A stretch of 39,701 bases of DNA from Spirochaetia bacterium (lineage in GTDB: Bacteria; Spirochaetota; Spirochaetia; CADAEX01), in the NCBI GenBank assembly GCA_017649605.1, contig JAGCGL010000109.1, positions 1 to 39,701 on the forward strand, read 5' to 3'. This document shows, in pieces, positions 32,057-39,500 of the stretch (its first letter is position 1; every line of letters starts with the position of its first letter). The notes beneath the pieces are model-generated. The model was given only the letters and a program-made list of their open reading frames with translations. It ran no database searches and was not told the DNA's origin. The position numbers were made by a program, and so were the translations under genes.

Positions 32057-33034
32057 TTCTATCGCCTTCTTCAGTTCTGCCTTGGTGGCATCGTCGGAAA
32101 AGGCGGCATCGGCAGCATTCAGAAGCATAGTCTTCTTCTCTTCCAGAGTTATTCCGAACTTCTTCTCGATATAATCGAATTCCCTTGCGATATTTGTGCG
32201 GCAGATAGCCGGATCATCGGTGTTTATTGTAACCTTCACCCCTTTGGCAAGGTACTCCTTCAGGGGATACTTGGACATATCGTCCACCGACTTGGTCTGC
32301 CGGTTGGAGTTTGGGCACATCTCAAGCGGAATCTTGTGCTTGATCACATACTCAAGGACAGCCGGATCCTCTTTTGTCCGCACTCCGTGGCCTATGCGAG
32401 CTGCACCGAAATCAAGGGCATCCTTGACGCTCTTTGCACCATCTGCCTCGCCAGCGTGGATAGTGAATGGAATGCCATATTCCTTGGCCTTGGCAAACGG
32501 AGAGGTGAATTCATCGGTATGGAAAAGGGCCTCGGCACCGGCCAGGTCAACAGCCACAACTCCTCCATCCTTAACCAGATATTTCTTGGCAAGTTCTATG
32601 GTCTCCATATTCTCTTTCTCGTTTCCTCTGTCCCGCATAAGGCACAGGATAAGGTTTGTGTGGAGGTTGCTTCTTTTAATTCCCTCAAGGCAGGCCTGGA
32701 TCACCCCTTCCTGGGTAAGGCCGCCATCGCAGTGCTTCTGCGGGGCAATGCGGAGCTCAAGGTATACAACGCCCAGGCTCTTCATGTGCTCCTCCACCAG
32801 ATAGAAGGTCTCGATAATCCCCTCTTTTGTCTGCATCAGAGAGCCTGGAAGCGCAAAGCACTCAAGGAACTCATTCAGGCTCTCGCAGGTCTCAGGGACC
32901 GAAAGCTTGGCCGCCAGCTCCTCATCATCAGCAGGAAGCTCGATATTCTGCAACTCCGCCAGCTTCCGGGCAATCTCCGGTGTGATAGCACCATCCACAT
33001 GGCAATGCAAATCGATATATGGAATGTTTTTCAT
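32045..33034 (-). CDS. add: Adenosine deaminase
   Basis: Zinc enzyme converting adenosine to inosine in purine salvage. The 329-residue length is normal. The metal ligands lie in LHCHVDGA (His10, His12; the usual HxHLDG reads HCHVDG), the catalytic region in FTIHAGEADG (His and Glu), RIGHGVR, LEMCPNSNRQT, and the last ligand in VTINTDDPAI (Asp). Ribosome binding site AGGAGAAAAAG. It begins 9 nt after the stop of the beta-lactamase-fold/rubredoxin gene on the same strand. Specificity (adenosine versus adenine or methylthioadenosine) is inferred. Confidence 0.92.
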   Translation of the reverse strand: MKNIPYIDLHCHVDGAITPEIARKLAELQNIELPADDEELAAKLSVPETCESLNEFLECFALPGSLMQTKEGIIETFYLVEEHMKSLGVVYLELRIAPQKHCDGGLTQEGVIQACLEGIKRSNLHTNLILCLMRDRGNEKENMETIELAKKYLVKDGGVVAVDLAGAEALFHTDEFTSPFAKAKEYGIPFTIHAGEADGAKSVKDALDFGAARIGHGVRTKEDPAVLEYVIKHKIPLEMCPNSNRQTKSVDDMSKYPLKEYLAKGVKVTINTDDPAICRTNIAREFDYIEKKFGITLEEKKTMLLNAADAAFSDDATKAELKKAIESAF

Positions 33035-33043
33035 CTTTTTCTC

Positions 33044-33982
33044 CTATGCTTTATTGAATTTATCCTTACCCTGTCTGCACCGCGGACATTTCCAGTCATC
33101 TGGCAGCGCCTCGAAAGCAACGCCGTCATGCTCTGCAGGGTCATAGACATAGCCGCAGACAGAGCAGACATATTTGCCGGTCGCCTGGGCTGCCTCTATC
33201 TTGCCCACAGGCTTGCTCTCAGGCGGGTTATCCAGGTCCACAACCTTCTTAGCCTCAAGGTTCTCATAGCCAAGCGGTGTGTGGGTGGAAAGGTATACAG
33301 TAGGATTATTCTTTATGAACTCACGGACCGCATCCAGTGTGACACGGGCTGCGGCGATGTCCTCGAACACAACAGAGAGCTTGTCGGCATACAGAGCCTC
33401 GTCGGTATAAGTCACATCTCCGTGGAACATGTAGAAAAGACCGCCATCCTCGGCAATGACAATGCTGTTGCCGTTTGTATGCCCTTTGGCAGCGATATAG
33501 TAGACACCATCAGCAATCTTCTGTGATGCCGGGAAGTTCTTGTATGGGCCGTCTGTAAAGTCCACAGGCACCAAGTTAGGGAAGCTCTTAAGCTCGTCTG
33601 CTGCGCACTCCTCGCGGGCAGCATAAATCTTGGCATTGGGGAAATTCCTCAGCTCGCCGGTGTGGTCTGCATGCTTGTGGGTGATGAGTATCTTGGAGAC
33701 CTGCTCAGGTTTGTAGCCAGCCTCTTCCAGGGCGCTAACATAATCCTTGACCTTCTTGCCCATGTAGATCATGGTCTTGTCGTCGGGCACCTGTCCCGGA
33801 AACTCCTTGGGCAGTCCTGTATCTACCAGTATGACCTCCTTTCCAGTGTCGATGACAAAGTTCTGGAGCGAAGAGCGGTAGCGCACAGCAGGGTCGAACT
33901 TCTCAACCCCATCCTCTCCTCCCAGGGCAAAGGGCTGGGTCATGAACCCGTTCTCATACAGTTTGACTGCCTTTATAATCAT
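33044..33982 (-). CDS. Metallo-beta-lactamase-fold hydrolase with C-terminal rubredoxin domain
   Basis: A 312-residue fusion. Residues 1-250 are a lactonase-like metallo-beta-lactamase domain with HKHADH (102-107, dinuclear metal site), a later [11 protein letters not shown]is and [13 protein letters not shown]sp, and THTPLGY near the end. Residues about 268-312 are rubredoxin: [12 protein letters not shown] (Cys273, Cys276) and [13 protein letters not shown] (Cys299, Cys302), which bind one iron. No flavodoxin domain is present, unlike flavodiiron oxygen reductases. A redox or oxygen-stress role in an anaerobe is plausible but unproven; the lactonase-like half could instead act on a signal molecule. 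GGAGGA ribosome binding site. Upstream of add. Confidence 0.88.
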   Translation of the reverse strand: MIIKAVKLYENGFMTQPFALGGEDGVEKFDPAVRYRSSLQNFVIDTGKEVILVDTGLPKEFPGQVPDDKTMIYMGKKVKDYVSALEEAGYKPEQVSKILITHKHADHTGELRNFPNAKIYAAREECAADELKSFPNLVPVDFTDGPYKNFPASQKIADGVYYIAAKGHTNGNSIVIAEDGGLFYMFHGDVTYTDEALYADKLSVVFEDIAAARVTLDAVREFIKNNPTVYLSTHTPLGYENLEAKKVVDLDNPPESKPVGKIEAAQATGKYVCSVCGYVYDPAEHDGVAFEALPDDWKCPRCRQGKDKFNKA

Positions 33983-34006
33983 TTTTTCCTCCTCGGATCT
34001 GAATAC

Positions 34007-34022
34007 GCTATGTATTATAGCA
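34007..34022 (-). promoter_or_regulatory. Extended -10 promoter with inverted repeat for the MBL-rubredoxin gene
   Basis: On the minus strand TGCTATAAT is a consensus extended -10 (TATAAT 34019-34014). The inverted repeat GCTAT (34007-34011) and ATAGC (34017-34021) frames it and could be an operator. No clear -35 is present. It lies 20-45 nt after the end of fic. Confidence 0.5.
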
Positions 34023-34040
34023 TAGGATTATTGAAAAACG

Positions 34041-35102
34041 CTACTCAATATCCCAGTGACCATTTTTTTTAGCACCAACACGTTTGATAAGCCCCATATC
34101 TTTAAGCTTTTTCATATTTCGGTTAATCGTTTCGCGGGCAAGTGAAAGCTTTTGAGCAAGTTCATTTTGTGAAATACTATTGTCTTCGGCTATAGCTTCA
34201 AGGATATTCTGTTGCACTCTTGTTAAATTTACTGTGATTTTACTGTGACTTTTATGTGACTTTTCAGTGATTTTTTCGGTATAACGAATATGGGTGAACC
34301 TGTTCTTTAATTCATTACCTTCCCCAAACAAGAGATTACGGAAAAAGCGTCTCAGAAAATCTAAATTTGAATAAATCCCTTTCTTGACATTGGAATAATT
34401 TGCTCTCACCAGTGAGTTACGGAAATACCAGCTGTTTGTTTTAAATGGTTCATTACCAACTATAAAGCCAAGAGAACGAAGATACTTTATGACAAAAACA
34501 GCTGTTGTCCGAGTATTTCCTTCTCCAAATGGATGAACTTGCCAAATATTGGCAACAAACTGTGTAATATGATCGACTATCTCTTCCTTTGATAATTTGG
34601 AATAATTAAATTTACGTTCTTCATCAAAATCATATCTCAGTGTTTCTTCAATTAATTCATATGGAGCATATAAAACAGTGTCCCCATCTAAAGCCCATTC
34701 TTTTTTTGTGATGTTATAGCTCCGAAATTTACCAGCTTTTACCCTGAAAAGAACTCCTTTAAATAAACGCTCATGGATTGAAAGAAGTTGATTTATATTG
34801 AAACTGAAGGATTTTTCCTCAACTAATTCGGTTATTCTGGAAGAAACCTCATCAGCTTCTCTTTCTTTTTCTTCTTCTGCAGTCCTATTTTTTCTTGATT
34901 CATAGTAGCTTTCAATTAACTGCTTTACTTCCTTGATAGAGATTTCGCCTTCAATATTGCGTTTTGCAAGAGAATACAGGTAAGGAGATGGGGTAAGACC
35001 ATCAACTTGCTGGAGACCTGTGGCTATAGACCAGGCAATACTTTTCTCTTTCTGATCCGGCTCACCTTCACGGATGTATTGTTCAAAATCAAGCTCTTTC
35101 AC
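34041..35102 (-). CDS. Fic family protein with VbhA-like N-terminus and C-terminal winged helix
   Basis: Probable AMP-transferase of the Fic/DOC family, which modifies target hydroxyls with nucleotides. The 353-residue protein has the active-site motif HPFGEGNTR (190-198, catalytic His190). Residues about 20-66 (SIATGLQQVDGL, SIKEVKQLIESYY) resemble a VbhA-type antitoxin segment, with Asp34 where VbhA has its inhibitory Glu. Residues about 294-353 form a winged helix-turn-helix (SQNELAQKLSLARETINRNM). Starts at GTG with no Shine-Dalgarno; TACAAT ends 6 nt before it. The gene is much more AT-rich than its neighbours, suggesting transfer. Toxicity, target and self-repression are inference. Confidence 0.9.
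   Translation of the reverse strand: MKELDFEQYIREGEPDQKEKSIAWSIATGLQQVDGLTPSPYLYSLAKRNIEGEISIKEVKQLIESYYESRKNRTAEEEKEREADEVSSRITELVEEKSFSFNINQLLSIHERLFKGVLFRVKAGKFRSYNITKKEWALDGDTVLYAPYELIEETLRYDFDEERKFNYSKLSKEEIVDHITQFVANIWQVHPFGEGNTRTTAVFVIKYLRSLGFIVGNEPFKTNSWYFRNSLVRANYSNVKKGIYSNLDFLRRFFRNLLFGEGNELKNRFTHIRYTEKITEKSHKSHSKITVNLTRVQQNILEAIAEDNSISQNELAQKLSLARETINRNMKKLKDMGLIKRVGAKKNGHWDIE
34233..34271 (+). repeat. Intragenic array of four 11-bp-spaced TGTGAY-type repeats in fic
   Basis: TGTGAT (34233), TGTGAC (34244), TGTGAC (34255) and AGTGAT (34266) start exactly 11 bp apart. They encode residues 278-290 of Fic, the Ser/His/Lys-rich linker before the winged helix. A 40-bp stretch matches the array upstream of the promoter at about 35 of 40 positions. 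Confidence 0.8.
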
Positions 35103-35108
35103 ATTTGT

Positions 35109-35137
35109 ATTGTAACATATATTTACAATTTTGTCAC
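35109..35137 (-). promoter_or_regulatory. fic promoter, overlapped by operator-like repeats
   Basis: On the minus strand GTGACA (35137-35132, 5/6 to TTGACA), 17-nt spacer, TACAAT (35114-35109) with an extended TGT, then 6 nt to the GTG start. The -35 hexamer is one arm of the GTCACA-TTTAT-TGTGAC inverted repeat (35133-35149). Confidence 0.7.
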
Positions 35138-35171
35138 ATTTATTGTGACTTTATTGTGATTTTTATGTGAC
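35133..35171 (+). repeat. Operator-like repeats upstream of fic: inverted repeat plus 11-bp-phased TGTGAY
   Basis: GTCACA (35133-35138) and TGTGAC (35144-35149) form a perfect inverted repeat with a 5-bp centre. TGTGAT (35155) and TGTGAC (35166) continue at 11-bp steps from 35144, that is one helical turn on the same face. The likely ligand is the winged helix of Fic itself (inference). Confidence 0.75.
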
Positions 35172-35188
35172 TTTTTCTCCGAACTTTT

Positions 35189-35215
35189 CAGTTGTCCGAT
35201 AAAATAGGACAACTG
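35189..35215. repeat. Inverted repeat, 9-bp arms, in the fic upstream region
   Basis: CAGTTGTCC (35189-35197) and GGACAACTG (35207-35215) are perfect complements separated by 9 AT-rich bases. No T-run follows on either strand, so it is not a typical terminator. It may be a protein site or a leader hairpin. Confidence 0.6.
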
Positions 35216-35242
35216 GTGAAAGATTGTCACAACCTAGAGGCT

Positions 35243-35269
35243 ATTTGTGCCATTTGAAATGGCACAAAT
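35243..35269. repeat. Perfect 27-bp palindrome (13-bp arms, 1-bp centre)
   Basis: ATTTGTGCCATTT (35243-35255), centre G, then its exact complement (35257-35269). It lies 140 bp upstream of the fic start. Such length and perfection suggest a dimeric repressor or recombinase site, but no protein can be assigned. Confidence 0.7.
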
Positions 35270-35278
35270 TAGAAAAAC

Positions 35279-35333
35279 ATAATAATTTTCGATTATAGTC
35301 AACAAATATTATAATAATTTTGGATTATACTCA
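35279..35333. repeat. Two 23-bp direct repeats, 32-bp period
   Basis: 35279-35301 and 35311-35333 match at 21 of 23 positions. On the minus strand each holds a TATAAT hexamer (TATAATCG and TATAATCC contexts). The rest of 35103-35427 holds only the other repeats listed here; I see no gene in it. Confidence 0.65.
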
Positions 35334-35427
35334 GAAATTATTATGATTTATTGCTGTACTGGGAAGTTTGCACTGGATTTGTTTCCTTTTTTCCATGAAT
35401 TTTTTGTTGATTTTTGCCACTTTTCCA

Positions 35428-35458
35428 TAAAAAAAGCACCACAGTCTCCTGCGGTGCT
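35428..35458 (-). terminator. Rho-independent terminator of tRNA-Pro
   Basis: AGCACCACAG (35435-35444) and CTGCGGTGCT (35449-35458) form a 10-bp stem with one G-T pair and a 4-nt loop. On the minus strand it is followed by a run of seven T. It lies 8 nt after the tRNA 3' end. Confidence 0.9.
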
Positions 35459-35466
35459 CATATTTT

Positions 35467-35539
35467 TCGGGCAAGGCGGATTCGAACCGCCGACCTCAAC
35501 GTCCCGAACGTTGCGCGCTACCAACTGCGCTATTGCCCG
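35467..35539 (-). tRNA. tRNA-Pro (CGG anticodon)
   Basis: The 73-nt cloverleaf starts CGGGCAA on the minus strand (acceptor pairs with TTGCCCG), with D-arm AGCGCAGTTGGTAGCGC, anticodon stem CAACG/CGTTG and loop TTCGGGA (anticodon CGG), T-arm GGCGG/CCGCC with loop TTCGAAT, and discriminator A. The CCA end is not encoded. It has its own promoter and terminator. Confidence 0.96.
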
Positions 35540-35552
35540 TAAATGTCTGTAA

Positions 35553-35581
35553 AGAATACCCCTTATAAGGGAGAAGGTCAA
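35553..35581 (-). promoter_or_regulatory. tRNA-Pro promoter with palindromic spacer
   Basis: On the minus strand TTGACC (35581-35576), 17-nt spacer, TATTCT (35558-35553), 13 nt before the tRNA. The spacer contains the perfect 12-bp palindrome CCCTTATAAGGG (35560-35571). The -35 begins at the base next to the stop codon of the Abi-like gene. Confidence 0.7.
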
Positions 35582-36535
35582 CTATATAGGTTCTTTGTGG
35601 CTGTAAAACTCAACAACTCCCCTGGCAAAGCGATATGCATTTTTAACTTCGGTAAACCCATCGAAATAATCCTTATGCCTGACCATGCGCCCCTCAAAGA
35701 ATTCCTTCACCTCTTTGAAAGTGTTCTCAAGCACTGCAGGATGTGTAGCCATCTTTGTGTAGACCGAGAGAAGCACGGCGAAGTCATTCAGGAACGGCAC
35801 TTTCATCATTGTGGATATGGTTCCGCTGCTCACCCCTATATTCCCGCTTATAAGCTCAAAGGTGGTCTCCACATCACTGACAAAACCCTGCACAGGCTTG
35901 AATGAGCACAGGATACATGAGTTGTGGGCCGCTGCGTTCCTGAGCTTGCGCACTGCCTCGAACTGTTTTGTCCATCCTCCGTCTGTCCTGAAGAAATCGT
36001 AATAGAAGGAATAGAAGCTGCTGAAATCGTTGAAGTCCACCATCTCCACAAAGTTCCAGACTGCAGGGGTTTTTGTGTAGCGGAAGAAAGTCTTGTCGTA
36101 GTAGCCGATAAGTTTGAAGCCTGACTGGATAGAGCTCCTGACCTTCGGATTTCCGTCCAGGAAAGCCTTGACTACCTCGTAGCCGTCATCGGCCGGATTG
36201 TCCTGGCAGTCCCCCACCAGCTTCACCTTAAGGTAGTGCTCCAGGTCGATAGTCATCTTGAAGAGAATCTTCCGCAGGTACATGTCGATGGTTGACATCT
36301 CCACCAGATGGCCGAAGTCCAGCCCTGCATACTTGCCGCTTCTGGTCTTGTTTGCATTCGGGCAAATTCCTAAATACTGCTCAAGCCTGAAGAAGTAGTT
36401 CTGCTTCGCCACGAAGGTCTTGGCCCGCTCTTCGTCCATGAGGTTGAAGGTCAGGCCCAGAGTGTCCTTGCAGTAATCTATGATCTGGGGCGGTGTGAGT
36501 TTAGGGAGCTTTTCTGTCTCATCTGACCTGGGCAT
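35582..36535 (-). CDS. Abi family protein (Abi_2-like, HEPN motif)
   Basis: Resembles abortive-infection proteins of the AbiD/AbiF (Abi_2) type, which contain a HEPN fold and are thought to cut RNA during phage attack. In the 317-residue soluble protein, the N-terminal half has GLDFGHLVEMSTIDMYLRKI and LEHYLKVKLV, the most typical Abi_2 block. RNAAAHN contains the HEPN R-x4-H pair (Arg199, His204). The start overlaps the end of carB by 17 nt, with AGGAG 4 nt before the ATG, so it is co-transcribed with a housekeeping gene. Its base composition matches the neighbours, unlike fic. Defence function is inferred from the family only. Confidence 0.85.
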   Translation of the reverse strand: MPRSDETEKLPKLTPPQIIDYCKDTLGLTFNLMDEERAKTFVAKQNYFFRLEQYLGICPNANKTRSGKYAGLDFGHLVEMSTIDMYLRKILFKMTIDLEHYLKVKLVGDCQDNPADDGYEVVKAFLDGNPKVRSSIQSGFKLIGYYDKTFFRYTKTPAVWNFVEMVDFNDFSSFYSFYYDFFRTDGGWTKQFEAVRKLRNAAAHNSCILCSFKPVQGFVSDVETTFELISGNIGVSSGTISTMMKVPFLNDFAVLLSVYTKMATHPAVLENTFKEVKEFFEGRMVRHKDYFDGFTEVKNAYRFARGVVEFYSHKEPI

Positions 36536-39500
36536 GGTACTCCTGAAGGCTCTTCACGCCGCCCTCGCCGCCTTTTCCGTTCTTGACCGACTCGATACCT
36601 TTTACTGCAGCAAGCGCTCCGGCCAGTGTGGTGATGTATGGCACCTTGTATTTAAGGCAGGCCTTGCGGATAGTCTTCCGGTCCTCGGCATAGTTCCGTT
36701 TTGCCCTAGGTGTGTTGATAGCTAAGCATACTTCATTGTTCAGGATAAGGTCAACCACATCTGGGCGACCTTCGCCTATCTTGTTCACCTTGTCACACTT
36801 TACACCGTGGTCGTTGTAGAAGTTTGCTGTCCCCTCGGTGGCCAGGATTGTGAAGCCCAGCTTCTTGAATGTCCTACCGATGGTGAGAACCTGCTCCTCC
36901 TGTGTGTGGGTGTCGCTTAAGCTGATGAGTACCTTCTTGTTCTCCCATGCCGATGGAGCATGAGGAAGTGCACAGCCTGCAGCCTCCTGCGATTTATAGA
37001 AAGCAAGCGGATAGTTGTCAGCAAGACCCAGAACCTCTCCTGTGGAGCGCATCTCCGGTCCAAGGATCGGGTCTACGCCAGGGAACCGTGAGAATGGGAA
37101 TACTGCTTCCTTAGCACCGAAGTGAGGAATAACTTTTTCTTTAAGGCCCAGGCTCTGGAGGCTCTCGCCCAGCATAAGCCGTGTGGCAAGCCGCGCCATC
37201 TGGGTGTTACATACCTTGGATACCAGCGGCACTGTACGGGAGGCCCGTGGGTTTGCCTCGATCACATATACCTTGCCATCCTCGATGGCGTACTGCATAT
37301 TCATAAGTCCGCACACATGGAGCGACTCGGCAATCTTCTTGGTGTACTGCTTTATTGTGTCCAGGTGCTCCTGGTCGATCGATACAGGGGGGATAACACA
37401 TGCGCTGTCGCCCGAATGGATTCCGGCCAGCTCCACATGCTCCATAACTGCAGGGATATATACATGCTCGCCGTCCGCAAGGGCATCGGCCTCGCACTCA
37501 AGCGCATTCTTGAGGAACCGGTCTATAAGGAGCGGCCTGTCCGGTGTGACACCTACAGCCTTCTCAACATACTCTTTGAGTGTAGCCTCGTCGTAGATTA
37601 CCTCCATACCGCGGCCTCCCAGTACAAAGGAAGGTCTGATCATAATCGGGTAGCCGATCTTCTCGGCAATTGCCTTGGCCTCGTCAAAGTCCACAGCCAT
37701 GCCGCTCTCCGGCATTGGAATCTGGAGGTTGTCCATCATCTTACGGAACAGATCACGGTCCTCGGCTATATCGATGGAGTCGATGGATGTTCCAAGGATG
37801 TTCACGCCGCTCTCCTGAAGCTCGCGCGCAATGTTGAGAGGTGTCTGACCGCCGAACTGAACGATGATTCCGTAGGGTTTCTCCTTCTCGTAGATCTGGA
37901 GGACATCCTCGGCAGTCACTGGCTCGAAGTAGAGCTTGTCAGATGTGTCGTAGTCGGTGGAGACAGTCTCCGGGTTGCAGTTTACTATGATAGTCTCATA
38001 GCCCAGCTCCTTAAGCTGCATTGCTGCGTGGCAGCAGCAGTAGTCGAACTCGATTCCCTGTCCGATTCTGTTGGGTCCACCGCCCAGGATCATGATCTTC
38101 TTTTTATTGTCTGTAGCCTTGGATGCATCAGGCACATTGTATGAGGAATAGTAGTAGCTTGCGTCCTTGACACCGCTTACCGGCACTGCAAACCATCCCT
38201 CTTTGATTCCCAGCTCGTTCCGCTTCTTGCGGATATCTTTCTCGCTCACCTTGAGGATCTTGGCCAGGTACTTGTCTGAGAAGCCGTCCTTCTTCGCCTT
38301 GATAAGCATGTCGTCGGCAGGAACACGGCCCGGATTCTTGAGGAGCTCTTCCTCGAAGTCGACCAGCTCCTTCATCTGCTGGAGGAAGTATTCTTTCACA
38401 TAAGTGATCTCGTGCAGTCTCTCGATGGAGACACCCTTGCGGATAGCCTCGTAGAGGAGGAAGTAGCGCTCGCTCGATGCAACCTTAAGCATGTCGCAGA
38501 GCTCTTCGGCGCTCTTTTTGTTGAAGTCCTTGGCAAAGCCGATTCCTGCACGACCGTTCTCAAGACCGCGGATAGCCTTCTGGAAGGTCTCCTTGAATGT
38601 CTTGCCGATAGCCATCACCTCGCCTACCGCCTTCATTGAAGTGCCCAAGCTGTCCTCTACACCGCGGAATTTCTCGAATGCCCACCGTGCGAATTTAAGC
38701 ACCACATAGTCGCCGTCTGGAGCTCCGCCCGGGGTGTATTTGTCCAGGGTGCCGTCCCTCCAGTATGGGATCTCGTCTAGAGTGAGGCCCGATGCCAGCT
38801 TTGCAGAGATGAGTGCGATCGGGAAGCCTGTGGCCTTGGAAGCAAGGGCAGATGAGCGGGATGTACGCGGGTTGATCTCGATGATGACCACACGGCCTGT
38901 CTTCGGGTTATGTGCGAACTGCACGTTGGTGCCGCCGATAACTCCGATGCGCTCAACAATCCTGAAAGCCATATCCTGAAGCTTTTTCTCAAGCTCTTTA
39001 TCTATAGTAAGGAAAGGTGCGGAACAGAAGGAGTCGCCTGTGTGGACGCCCACTGCATCGATGTTCTCGATAAAACAGATTGCGACCATCTGGTTCTTTG
39101 AGTCCCGTACAACCTCCACCTCCAGCTCTTCCCAGCCCAGGATCGACTCCTCGATAAGGCACTGGTGTGTAAGGGAAAGCTCAAGGCCGTTCCGGGTTAT
39201 GGTGCGGAGCTCCTCAACATTGTAACAGAAACCGCCTCCCTGGCCACCCATGGTGTATGCGGGGCGCACTACTACAGGGAAGCCGATGTCGGCGGCGATA
39301 GCCTCGGCCTCGGCCACTGTGTGGCAGATTCCGGAGCGTGGTGTCTCGATTCCAAGCCCTTTCATGGTCTCCTTGAAGATCTCCCTGTCCTCGCCACGCT
39401 CTATGGCATCCAGATTTACACCGATTACTTTTACGCCGTATTTGTCCAGAACTCCTGCCTTGTTCAGCTCGCAGGCCAGATTGAGTCCGGTCTGGCCGCC

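Noticed and set aside
34000..34040. Attachment-site copy of the tRNA-Pro 3' end at the far side of the fic island
   Set aside because: I compared the last ~20 bases of the tRNA with this region and saw no match; no integrase is present.
35343..35552. 69-codon plus-strand frame between the fic control region and tRNA-Pro
   Set aside because: It runs through the tRNA-Pro gene and its terminator on the other strand; the residues have no coding character.
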